Of a stretch of DNA of 64,000 nt, positions 47,897 to 56,024 are shown piece after piece. Below the pieces are notes generated by a model, which searched no databases, was not told the DNA's origin, and was given only the letters and a program-made list of their open reading frames with translations. The stretch covers positions 186,001 to 250,000 of the forward strand of contig NZ_CP048411.1 in NCBI RefSeq assembly GCF_019355055.1, in the 5' to 3' direction. Position 1 is the stretch's first letter, and each line of letters begins with the position of its first letter. Made by a program: the position numbers and the translations under genes. This DNA is from Pseudomonas sp. MTM4 (GTDB lineage: Bacteria; Pseudomonadota; Gammaproteobacteria; Pseudomonadales; Pseudomonadaceae).

Positions 47897-48136
47897 ATGG
47901 CAATCCATTCCCCGTTCTACCGCGAGCTGAATCTGGCGCGCGTACAAACCCTGCTCAAACGCAACTACAGCTATGACACGATTGTCCGGGTGGTCCGCGA
48001 CGAGACTGGGGTAAGCATGACCCCAACCAAGCTTCGTCACTACGTTGAGGTAAACGAGCTTGCCTCAAAACAGATGCTGTTGAGCAGCAAGGCGATGCAA
48101 TCTCTGGAGGTGCAAGGCGATCCTCAGATATCTTGA
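47897..48136 (+). CDS. Small basic hypothetical protein
   Basis: A 79-residue protein starting MAIHSPFYRELNLARVQTLL, with an HTH-like middle (YSYDTIVRVVRDETGVSMTPTKLRHYV) that suggests DNA binding. AAGAGGCGATCC lies before the ATG at 47897; the longer frame upstream has no better start. Function unknown; mobile elements often carry such small regulators. Confidence 0.5.
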   Translation: MAIHSPFYRELNLARVQTLLKRNYSYDTIVRVVRDETGVSMTPTKLRHYVEVNELASKQMLLSSKAMQSLEVQGDPQIS

Positions 48137-48383
48137 GAGGAGTGCCCCTCGGGCGGTGTTCGCTAGAGAGTACCTTGGGTCTTTGGAGGGGCGATATCCC
48201 GGTCGCACGTCATGGGCTGTCAAAGCCGTTGACGTTGGTCGCACCGGGAACCGCTACAGCAAAGGCCGCACACTAGCGATGTGCAGGACCTACTTCGGTC
48301 TCTTTCGCCCGTCCCCAGCCCCAGTCCCCGAATACAAGAACTTCGACCCGCAATGCCCGCTTCTGGCCGAAAACTGCCGGCCG
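48137..48383. other. Cargo spacer without a recognisable gene
   Basis: An open frame on the plus strand (48156-48407) has no homology that I recognise and unconvincing composition. I see nothing else here. Confidence 0.4.
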
Positions 48384-48813
48384 CTACGGAGAATGGCCTT
48401 GGTTTAACATTCGTACCGCCTTCAGAGCCAGAGCCGTGTAGCTTTCCAGCATTACTACCTGTGGAAGAGTTATGGCCAGTGCGGAAACTCTGAATTTCCT
48501 ATCTATGCCCGCTCGCGTATGAGCATCTGGATGCCTGCTCAAAATACGGATCAGAACGGTAATCTGGTGGTTAGGCTTTGAACGGTTCTGTTCCCGGTTT
48601 TTGAGGGTCGCAGGCTTGGCTTGAATGGCCTGGACAAACACATCCTGGGACATCTGCAGCTTTTCGTGCAGTGTGACGATTGCGCAACTTTTTCGCGGGT
48701 TCGATTGGCTTGTATTCGACCCTGTGGTTACGCAGCGTACGCTTGCCTTCACGTGCTGCGGCCAGATCGTCGAACCCCTCGATCAGCTCAGAAAAAATAT
48801 CGCGTTTGGTCAT
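48384..48813 (-). pseudogene. Frameshifted XRE antitoxin (RelE/HigB-type module)
   Basis: The first frame gives MTKRDIFSELIEGFDDLAAA, continuing to IEPAKK. After a one-base shift a second frame gives LHEKLQMSQDVFVQAIQAKP and NREQNRSKPNHQITVLIRIL. Together they match the antitoxin pattern in which an N-terminal MTKRD..EL.EG...L helix leads to an XRE HTH. The last part toward 48384 probably lies beyond the original stop (about 48498). The toxin relic is immediately upstream. Confidence 0.7.
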
Positions 48814-48963
48814 GGCTTTCTTGGTTCTCAAGGAGCGCTTTCACTGCCTGCGCTGGTCGTTGCTCAGGTCATCAAGTTCGTCTTTGCCATACAGGTTGAA
48901 GACCCATGGTTGCGGACTGCGGTGCTGCCGCTCAGACGTTCTTCTGAGGGGGCTGCGAGGCGA
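48813..48963 (-). pseudogene. Toxin C-terminal relic of the same TA module
   Basis: The minus strand encodes VFNLYGKDELDDLSNDQRRQ and then a stop. One base shift restores QAVKALLENQ, the usual C-terminus of RelE/HigB-like toxins (YGKNE..DLS..Q..ALK..). The N-terminal two thirds are absent. The relic abuts the lysR stop, so the biosynthetic cargo begins where the toxin gene was lost. Confidence 0.65.
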
Positions 48964-49890
48964 TCAAGCGATCTCCTTCTGTGATGCGTGATCTGCCAGC
49001 GGCTCCTGGCTTTCCGCGGGGCTTACCCGCTCGATAAACCGTGCCAGTTGCTCGGCCGGCTCGCCTTCGCGCCGTATCAGGTAAGTGGTCAACATGGTTG
49101 TGCAGCCGGCCAGCGGCCGGGCCACGACGTCCGGGTTGTTGAGTTCGTTGATGCGCGCCAGGCTGGAAAAGCCGAGCCCGTATCCTGCCGACACCAGCGC
49201 CATCATCAGGTCCAGGGTGGGAACGCGGTCAGCGATGGTCAGTCGCGTATCGACGGCGCCCAGCACCCGCTGCAGCTGTTGCCAGAAACCTTCGCAAACT
49301 TGTGGATCGCAAAGGACCAACGGGTAGCGTACGACCTCTTCAAGCGGCACACACCGGTAGCGCAGCAGCGGGTGGCGGGCAGGCACCGCCACAACCAGTG
49401 CATCGAACCAGACCGGCTCGGCCACCAGCCCATCGCCAACCTCGTCGGACTGTGCGAGCCCGATGTCGAACAGGTCGTCGTTCAGGCCCCTGACCTGCTC
49501 GCTGAAGGTGACCTCCGACAGGCAGATCTCGACCTCCGGCTCCTCTTCGCGGCACTGGGCGAGCAGGGCGGCCAGACGTGCCTGGGGTATGCCGTCGGAT
49601 AGCGCTACGCGGATGCGCCCGCGGTAGCCGGCCGCCGCGCTCTTGACGCTGGCCTTGGCCTGGTCGACCACGGTGAGCACCCGGCGGGCTTCTTCCAGGA
49701 GCACCTTGCCGGCCCAGGTCAGGCGCGTGCGCCGTGTGGTGCGCTCGAACAGTTGCACGCCCAGGCGGTACTCCAGTTCCTTGATGATCCGCGACAAGGG
49801 CGACTGCTCGATATGCAGGCGCGCGGCGGCGCGGGCAAAATGCAGTTCTTCTGCAACGGCGATGAAACAGCGAAGGTGGCGCAGTTCCAC
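48964..49890 (-). CDS. LysR-family transcriptional regulator of the ALAS operon
   Basis: A 308-residue LysR protein: HTH MELRHLRCFIAVAEELHFARAAARLHIEQSPLSRIIKELEYRLG, then a two-lobe inducer domain ending with LADHASQKEIA. The start is GTG at 49890. It lies 13 bp after the MFS gene in the same direction, so it may be the last gene of the operon and regulate it. Its inducer may be the product or a precursor. Confidence 0.9.
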   Translation of the reverse strand: MELRHLRCFIAVAEELHFARAAARLHIEQSPLSRIIKELEYRLGVQLFERTTRRTRLTWAGKVLLEEARRVLTVVDQAKASVKSAAAGYRGRIRVALSDGIPQARLAALLAQCREEEPEVEICLSEVTFSEQVRGLNDDLFDIGLAQSDEVGDGLVAEPVWFDALVVAVPARHPLLRYRCVPLEEVVRYPLVLCDPQVCEGFWQQLQRVLGAVDTRLTIADRVPTLDLMMALVSAGYGLGFSSLARINELNNPDVVARPLAGCTTMLTTYLIRREGEPAEQLARFIERVSPAESQEPLADHASQKEIA

Positions 49891-49903
49891 GGCCTTTCCT
49901 CCG

Positions 49904-51103
49904 TCAGTTGTAAGTTTCGCCTTGCACGTCGCCGTTCAAGCTTGGTTGGCGACGCAGGGTGATGATCTGCAGCAGCGCGCCCAGTGCGGCGACGCCACCA
50001 GCACTGGCGGCCAGGGTCCAGGTGGGCATCTGCAACAGCAGCACGAAGCCGCCGGCTGCGGCGCCGATGGCGCTGCCCAGGTAGAGCGCCGACTCGTTCA
50101 GGGCGATGGCCAGGTTGCCGTCACCCTGGGCCTGGCGCGCCAGTATCAGTTCGTTGTTCTGCGGTACCTGCAGCGCCCAGCCGACGGCGCCCCACAGGGC
50201 GATGGGCAGCATCACCAGCCAGGTGTTGAGGGCTGCCGCCAGCGGCAGCACGAACAGCGACACGGCGAGGATCAGCATGATGGCGAAGGTCAGCACCGGG
50301 CCCCTGATGCGGTCCACCAGCGGGCCGACCAGGAAGCTGCCCAGCACGCCGCCGATGCCCCAGACCCACAGGTAGGGTGTGACCGAGCGCACCGCACCAT
50401 AGGCCGGGTCAGCCAGCAGCGGGGCGATGAAGGTGTACATGCCCAGGCTGGCGATGGCGGCCAGCAGCGACACCAGCAGGATGACCAGCACATGGCTGTC
50501 GCCGAGGATCGCCAGCTTCTCGCCCAGCGTGGTCGCAGTGGCTGCCGGCAGGGAAGGGAGCTTCAGCAGCAGGCCGAAGAAGGCCACCAGACCGAGCAGG
50601 GTGACCAGCCACAGGGCAGCTTGCCAGCCCAGCTGTTCAGCAATCAGCAGGCTGAGCGGAACGCCAAGCACCACGCCGCTGGCCATGCCGCCCATGATGA
50701 TGGCGATGGCCTTGCCACGGCGCTCGGGGATGGACACGGCGGCCGAGGCGCCAATACCCATGGCCAGGTAGACGCCGGCGCCGATACCGGCGATGGCCCG
50801 CCAGGCCATCAGCGCGGTGAAGCTCTCGGCCAGCGCGCTGGCAGCGTTGGCGATGACGAACAGGCCCAGGGCCAGCAGCAAGCCGGCGCGCTGACGGTGC
50901 GCTGGGGTCAGGGCGACGAAGATTGGCGAACCCAGGCCGTAGGCCAGGGTGAAGGCGGTAACCAGCTGCGCGGCCACCGCGACGGAGACCGCGAACGAGG
51001 CCTCGATCATCGGGATCAGCCCGGCGGTGACATAGGAGGCCATGCCGAGGGCAAAGGCACCCAGCGCTATGAGGTAGATGGGTGATTGGTTGGGAGTGTG
51101 CAT
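49904..51103 (-). CDS. MFS exporter (DHA1-type)
   Basis: A 399-residue protein starting MHTPNQSPIYLIALGAFALGM with 12 hydrophobic helices. The first-half motif LAYGLGSPIFVALTPAHRQR follows helix 2, as in drug:H+ antiporters. In this setting it is a likely exporter and self-resistance pump for the operon's product. The start at 51103 is chosen because the longer frame adds a non-membrane tail. It lies 84 bp after asnB. Confidence 0.88.
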   Translation of the reverse strand: MHTPNQSPIYLIALGAFALGMASYVTAGLIPMIEASFAVSVAVAAQLVTAFTLAYGLGSPIFVALTPAHRQRAGLLLALGLFVIANAASALAESFTALMAWRAIAGIGAGVYLAMGIGASAAVSIPERRGKAIAIIMGGMASGVVLGVPLSLLIAEQLGWQAALWLVTLLGLVAFFGLLLKLPSLPAATATTLGEKLAILGDSHVLVILLVSLLAAIASLGMYTFIAPLLADPAYGAVRSVTPYLWVWGIGGVLGSFLVGPLVDRIRGPVLTFAIMLILAVSLFVLPLAAALNTWLVMLPIALWGAVGWALQVPQNNELILARQAQGDGNLAIALNESALYLGSAIGAAAGGFVLLLQMPTWTLAASAGGVAALGALLQIITLRRQPSLNGDVQGETYN

Positions 51104-51187
51104 GCTCGGACTCGCTTGCGTTGCAGGAACGTGTAGGTGGTACAGCGGAGGGATGCGGCCCCGCACCGGGGCCACATCCGGTTGGGG

Positions 51188-53041
51188 CTAGAGTTCGAGG
51201 CTGACGTCGTACTCGTTCAGCCAGGTGTTGAGGCCGACCGCCAGTTCCATGCCCATGCGCTCGTACATGGGCGAGACACTGCCGAGCGGTTTGGCCAGGG
51301 TTTGCTGGATACGGGCGCTGTCGAGCAGCGGCGTGACCGGCGCGTTGCGATCCGCCTGGATGGCAGCCAGGGCGTCACGCAGCGCTTGCTCGTAGGCCGG
51401 ATCCTGGGTCGAGGGGTAGGGGCTCTTGACCCGCGCGCTGATCGACTCCGGCAGCAGGTCGCGGGTCGCCGCGCGCAAGATGCTTTTCTCTCGCCCGTCG
51501 AAGGCCTTCAACGCCCAGGGGATGTTGAAGGCGTACTCGACCAGGCGGTGGTCGCAGAAGGGCACACGCACTTCGAGGCCGACGGCCATGCTCATGCGAT
51601 CCTTGCGGTCGAGCAGGGTCTGCACAAAGCGGGTCAGGTTGACGTAGCTCATCTGCCGCATGCGTTGGTCGACCGCGCTTTCGCCGGGCAGTACCGGCGC
51701 TTCGGCTATGGCCTGGGTGTAGCTGTCGCGCAGAAAACTGTGCATGTCGAGCTGGGCCAGCAGGCCCGGGTCAAACAGGGTCTTGCCGTCGAAGTACTTG
51801 CCGGTGACCGAGGCCAGCCAGGGGAAGGTGTCGGCCTGGATCGCCTCCGGGTCGTGGAACCAGCGGTAGCCGCCGAACACCTCATCCGCGCTCTCGCCGG
51901 ACAGTGCCACCGTCGAGTGCTTGCGCACCTCCTGGAACAGCCGGTAGAGCGACGGCCACATGTCGCCCCAGAAAGCTGGTGGCAGATCCAAAGCGCGGAC
52001 GATCTGCGCACGCAGCGCTGGATCGGCCAGCTCGCGACTGTCGAGGACGATTTCCTGATGGCTGGAGTGAATCATCTCCACCAGGTCGCGCACGAAGGGC
52101 GCATCCGGGGTGCCGCGCACGGCGTCGCCGGTGAAGGCGCTGCCATGATCGACGAAGTCGACAGAGAAGGAGCGGATGTTCTCCTTGCCGGCAGCCAGCA
52201 GCTTCTTCGACGCCAGAGCGGTGATGATCGAGGAATCCAGCCCGCCGGAAAGCAGGCTGCACAACGGTACGTCGGCGACGATCTGGCGGTCGACGATGTC
52301 CTCCAGCAGGTCGCGGGTATGGCGGATGGTCTCGTCCAGCGTATGTTCGTGCTCGCGCGCCTCCAACTTCCAGTAGTGGCGGCGGCCCAGGCCCTGGCGG
52401 TTGATACGCACGATCTCACCTGGCATCACCTCGCGCATGCCGTCGAACACGGCATGGCCCGGTGTCTTAACCATCTCCAGGATCTCGCGCAGGCCATCGG
52501 CACGCACCTTGCGCGGTACCAGCGGGTTGGCCAGCAGGGCCTTGGGCTCGGAGCCGAACACTACGCCGTCGGAGGTGGGGAAGTAGTACAGCGGCTTGAC
52601 GCCCATGCGGTCGCGGATCAGCAGCAGCTCCTGTGAGCGCAGATCCCAGATGGCAAAGGCATACATGCCATTGAGCTGCTCGACGAAGGCCTCGCCCCAT
52701 TCGACATAGGCGCGCAGTACCACCTCGGTGTCGCTGCGGGTTTTGAACTCATGACCGAGTCGCTGCAGTTCGGTGCGCAGCTCGCGGAAGTTGTAGACCT
52801 CGCCGCTGTAAGTGATCGCGGCGATCTCGCGCGGGCCGCCGTGCATCGACGTCATCGGTTGGCGGCCGCCCTCCAGATCGATGATCGACAGGCGCCGATG
52901 GCCCAGGCCGACCGGCCCGTCGATCCACAGTCCGCCGGCATCCGGCCCGCGCAGGGCCATGGTGTCGGTCATGCGCTGCAAGGTGTCGCGTTGCGTTTCC
53001 AGGTTCTGGCTGTAGGACAGCCATCCAGCGATTCCGCACAT
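51188..53041 (-). CDS. AsnB-type glutamine-dependent amidotransferase
   Basis: A 617-residue class II amidotransferase fused to an ATP-pyrophosphatase-like synthetase domain. The mature nucleophile is Cys2 (MCGIAGWL). The glutaminase segments LSIIDLEGGRQP, SGEVYNF and the synthetase loop SGGLDSS near residue 260 are present. Such enzymes make asparagine or amidate other carboxylates through acyl-AMP. Here it sits in a compact biosynthetic operon, so an operon-specific carboxylate is likely. Start set by Cys2 at 53041; 22 bp after the Gfo/Idh gene. Confidence 0.88.
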   Translation of the reverse strand: MCGIAGWLSYSQNLETQRDTLQRMTDTMALRGPDAGGLWIDGPVGLGHRRLSIIDLEGGRQPMTSMHGGPREIAAITYSGEVYNFRELRTELQRLGHEFKTRSDTEVVLRAYVEWGEAFVEQLNGMYAFAIWDLRSQELLLIRDRMGVKPLYYFPTSDGVVFGSEPKALLANPLVPRKVRADGLREILEMVKTPGHAVFDGMREVMPGEIVRINRQGLGRRHYWKLEAREHEHTLDETIRHTRDLLEDIVDRQIVADVPLCSLLSGGLDSSIITALASKKLLAAGKENIRSFSVDFVDHGSAFTGDAVRGTPDAPFVRDLVEMIHSSHQEIVLDSRELADPALRAQIVRALDLPPAFWGDMWPSLYRLFQEVRKHSTVALSGESADEVFGGYRWFHDPEAIQADTFPWLASVTGKYFDGKTLFDPGLLAQLDMHSFLRDSYTQAIAEAPVLPGESAVDQRMRQMSYVNLTRFVQTLLDRKDRMSMAVGLEVRVPFCDHRLVEYAFNIPWALKAFDGREKSILRAATRDLLPESISARVKSPYPSTQDPAYEQALRDALAAIQADRNAPVTPLLDSARIQQTLAKPLGSVSPMYERMGMELAVGLNTWLNEYDVSLEL

Positions 53042-53063
53042 AGTCGTTCTCCTTGTGATTGGG

Positions 53064-54134
53064 TTAACCGAGGCTTTCCAGGTCGCTGTCCTCGGCCAGC
53101 AGCAGGCGCGTCTCGCCATGGACGTAGCGCGCCGGTGCTGGGGTTTGGGCATGGATTTCCATGTCGTTGAGCAGGCGCTGCAGCGCCGCGGCGGTGTCGA
53201 GGCCGGCGAAGGGCTGGCGGGGTGGCTCCTTGAGCGCCACGGCGCGCACTACCTGTCGGCACAGCCGCGAGAGCTTGTGCAGGGTGTCCAGGCCTGGCTC
53301 GTCGGGAGCTGTGGCGAACTCGTGCAGCAACTCCTCGGCGCCGTTGGCGCTGCGCGTCCAGATCCGCAACTGGTCGTGATCCCAGCGCGGCGTATCGAAT
53401 ACCAGGCGCGCATGGATCAGTCGGGCATCGCGGTCGACGAAGCTGAAATCCACGGTTCGCTGACGCACGATGTTGACGAAGCTGGCGTAACCGGTGACCC
53501 GTACTTCGCCCAGGGCGGCGGTGAGTTGCACGGTGTCGAGTACCTCTGCGCCGGAGATCGAGAAGTCCGAGCGCACACCGAGCACACCATCGAGCTTGAG
53601 CTGGCCAGCGCGCGGGCAGATCCAGCCGACCAGATCCAGGGCATGGATTACCTCGCTGGTCACGCCGCAGGTGGGGCGATAGTCGTTGATGCGGTCCTTG
53701 CCCCAGTGGAAGCTGGCCCGAACCAGCTGCCAGTCATGGCGCTCGACCCAATCGCGCAACTGCTGGGTTGCGTCCGAATAGCGCTCTACCAAATCCAGGG
53801 CAAAGCCGCCGACCTGCTCCAGGGCGGCGAGCAACTCGTCCATGTCGTCACCTGGCGTGGCCAGCGGCTTCTCGCAGAGCACGAAGCCCCGATAGCCGGA
53901 CAGCTGCTTGAGCACGGGCGCATGGCTGTGGTCGTTGACGCTGACCACCACGATGTCCGGCGCGAAGGCATCCAGTGCGCGGGTGACGCTGTCGAAGTAG
54001 GGCAGCTCGTTCGCCTTCTGCCGGCGCCCGACATAGGCCAGCGACAGCGGCAGGCCGGTGCTCGTGGCGATATGCTCGAAGGCGCGGCGGTAGCGGTTGC
54101 CGGCATAGCCCAGACCAATGATCAGGATCTTCAT
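53064..54134 (-). CDS. Gfo/Idh/MocA-family NAD(P)-dependent oxidoreductase
   Basis: A 356-residue protein with a Rossmann motif IIGLGYAGNRYRRAF (residues 4-18), the EKP signature CEKPLA and a C-terminal alpha/beta substrate domain. The family oxidises or reduces polyols and amino-substituted ketones and some members do related eliminations. In this operon it probably modifies the N-acylated aminoketone. The ATG at 54134 overlaps the GNAT stop (ATGA). Confidence 0.88.
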   Translation of the reverse strand: MKILIIGLGYAGNRYRRAFEHIATSTGLPLSLAYVGRRQKANELPYFDSVTRALDAFAPDIVVVSVNDHSHAPVLKQLSGYRGFVLCEKPLATPGDDMDELLAALEQVGGFALDLVERYSDATQQLRDWVERHDWQLVRASFHWGKDRINDYRPTCGVTSEVIHALDLVGWICPRAGQLKLDGVLGVRSDFSISGAEVLDTVQLTAALGEVRVTGYASFVNIVRQRTVDFSFVDRDARLIHARLVFDTPRWDHDQLRIWTRSANGAEELLHEFATAPDEPGLDTLHKLSRLCRQVVRAVALKEPPRQPFAGLDTAAALQRLLNDMEIHAQTPAPARYVHGETRLLLAEDSDLESLG

Positions 54135-54634
54135 GCCGAGGCCTCCTGACGGATCATCAGGCGCTCGTCGCTGACGGCGAAGCCCAGGGTCTGGTAGAGC
54201 GTGCCGGCCGCCTCGGTGCTCTGCAGTACCACGCAGCCGACGTCGTGGTTGGCGAACCAGCGCATTAGGTGCTGCATAAGTTGCCGGGCGATGCCGCGGC
54301 CTCGCCACTGTGGTTCAACCACCACCGATTGCACCCAGCCGGACAGGCCGTTGAGGCAGCTCGGCGCCGGTGCACGCTGGTCGATAATGGCGGTCGCACA
54401 GCCAAGCACCTGGCCGGTCTCCTTGTGCTCGGCGGCCAGGATCTGCACGCACTCACTGTCGTTCAAGCGGCTGCTCAGCCAGGCGCGGTAGGCCGTTCGC
54501 CAGCGTGCCGTGTCTTCCGGCGTCTTGCTCGAGTAGCTGGCTGCGGTGCCATCCAGCAGGTACGCGCGCAGCTCCACCAGACTGGCCAGGTCGGCCTGGG
54601 TCGCGGGGCGCACGATGAGGAAGGACTGTTCCAT
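54131..54634 (-). CDS. GNAT-family N-acetyltransferase
   Basis: A 167-residue protein with the acetyl-CoA-binding motif VVVEPQWRGRGIARQL near residues 107-122 and TAIIDQRAPAPSC upstream. It would transfer acetyl to an amine. The ATG at 54634 lies one base after the ALAS stop, so the two are translationally coupled; the earlier in-frame start inside the ALAS gene is less likely. Confidence 0.88.
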   Translation of the reverse strand: MEQSFLIVRPATQADLASLVELRAYLLDGTAASYSSKTPEDTARWRTAYRAWLSSRLNDSECVQILAAEHKETGQVLGCATAIIDQRAPAPSCLNGLSGWVQSVVVEPQWRGRGIARQLMQHLMRWFANHDVGCVVLQSTEAAGTLYQTLGFAVSDERLMIRQEASA

Positions 54635-54635
54635 C

Positions 54636-55868
54636 TCAGGCCACCTCCGCAGCAAAAACCTTGGATGCCAACGGGATGCTGAAGTGGTCGAATGTCTCGC
54701 GCAGCGACACCGCCAGATGCTCGATCTGCTCGTCGCTGTGATTCGGCGTAGCGTTGACGCGGAAGCGCTCGGTCCCTACCGGCACGGATGGATAGTTGAT
54801 CGGCTGCAGGTACACACCGTGGTTATGCAGCAGGCGTTCGGCCGACGCCTTGCAGCGCTTGGCTTCACCTACCAGCACCGGCAGTACATGGGTTTGTGAG
54901 CAGGGCATCACCGGCACGTCATGGTGCTTGAGGCGCTCGCGCAGCTTGGCGGTTTGGGTATGCAACTGATCACGCTCGAGGCTGCTGGCCTTGAGATGCT
55001 CGACACTGGCCAGGCAGCCGGCAGTGATCGCCGGCGGCAGCGAGGTGGTGAAGATGAAGCCCACGGCGAAAGAGCGCACGGCATCCACGATCACCTGGGT
55101 CGAGGCGATATAGCCCCCGATCACGCCAATGGCCTTGGCCATGGTGCCCTGGATGATGTCCACCTGATCGGCTACGCCCAGTTCTGCGGCGATACCGGCA
55201 CCACGTGGGCCATACCTTCCTACTGCGTGTACCTCATCGAGGTAGGTGAGGGCGTTGTAGCGCTTGGCGACCGCGACAATCTCGGCGATGGGAGCGATAT
55301 CGCCGTCCATCGAGTAGACCGACTCGAACACCACGATCTTCGGCTGGCCATGCGGGTAGCTGGCGAGGATCTGCTCCAGATGCTCAACGTCGTTATGGCG
55401 GAAGATCTTGCGCTCGTTGGGCGTCGAGCGGATGCCGTTGACGATTGAGGCGTGGTTCAGTTCGTCACTGATTACCACGCAATCGGGAATACGCCGCAGC
55501 AGGCACTGCAGGGTGGCGTCGTTGGAGCCAAAACCCGTGGGGAAGACCAGCGCCGCTTCCTTGCCGTGCCAGTCAGCCAGGCTAGCTTCCAGGCTGGAAT
55601 ACACCTCGTGCGAACCGCCGATATTGCGCGATCCGCCGGAGCCCGCACCGTAGGCTTCCAGTGCGTTATGCATTTGCTCGCGGACTGCAGGATGTTGCGA
55701 CATCCCGAGATAGTCGTTACTGCACCAGACCACCACCGGTTCTTGCTCACGGCCATCCAGCTTGGCCAGCGGGTACTGGCCGCAGATGCGGCTGAGGGTG
55801 GTGAAGGTGCGGTACTGGTTGGAGAGCTTCAGTGCCTCCAGTTGTTCCCGAAGAAGTGCTTGGTACAT
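54636..55868 (-). CDS. 5-aminolevulinate-synthase-like alpha-oxoamine synthase
   Basis: A 410-residue PLP enzyme strongly like alphaproteobacterial ALA synthase ([50 protein letters not shown]). Lys245 in TMAKAIG is the PLP lysine, with Asp211 and His214 in DEVHAVG. At the glycine-gating position (Thr83 in Rhodobacter) it has Ser80 in [10 protein letters not shown], which favours a larger amino acid such as serine. Pseudomonads make ALA from glutamyl-tRNA, so this is not the heme enzyme. AAGGAGATAAACGG precedes ATG 55868. First gene of the operon. Confidence 0.92.
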   Translation of the reverse strand: MYQALLREQLEALKLSNQYRTFTTLSRICGQYPLAKLDGREQEPVVVWCSNDYLGMSQHPAVREQMHNALEAYGAGSGGSRNIGGSHEVYSSLEASLADWHGKEAALVFPTGFGSNDATLQCLLRRIPDCVVISDELNHASIVNGIRSTPNERKIFRHNDVEHLEQILASYPHGQPKIVVFESVYSMDGDIAPIAEIVAVAKRYNALTYLDEVHAVGRYGPRGAGIAAELGVADQVDIIQGTMAKAIGVIGGYIASTQVIVDAVRSFAVGFIFTTSLPPAITAGCLASVEHLKASSLERDQLHTQTAKLRERLKHHDVPVMPCSQTHVLPVLVGEAKRCKASAERLLHNHGVYLQPINYPSVPVGTERFRVNATPNHSDEQIEHLAVSLRETFDHFSIPLASKVFAAEVA

Positions 55869-56024
55869 CCGTTTATCTCCTTAGCGAGTTGATGACACGT
55901 CTCTGTGTGGATCCTCATCAAGCAAGAGCCCTGGCACGGGTATTTGCGGCCAGGTCGGGGTATTCTTCTCGGGATTTATAGGGGTTACAATTTGACTGTT
56001 TATCCTAGTACTGGAGGTAACCGG
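55869..56024. promoter_or_regulatory. Divergent promoter region of the ALAS operon and MmyB-like regulator
   Basis: A 156-bp spacer. It contains TTGACT (55991-55996 region) as a candidate -35 box and the inverted pair GGTTAC (55983-55988) / GTAACC (56017-56022), which brackets the probable promoter of the regulator. Operator identity is a guess. Confidence 0.4.

Noticed and set aside
48156..48407. Plus-strand open frame of 83 codons
   Set aside because: No family signal, unusual composition and no ribosome site; left as spacer.
54636..55868. ALAS-like gene as the host's heme pathway enzyme (hemA)
   Set aside because: Pseudomonads use the glutamyl-tRNA route; the gene sits in mobile cargo with GNAT, AsnB and an exporter and has the Thr-to-Ser change.
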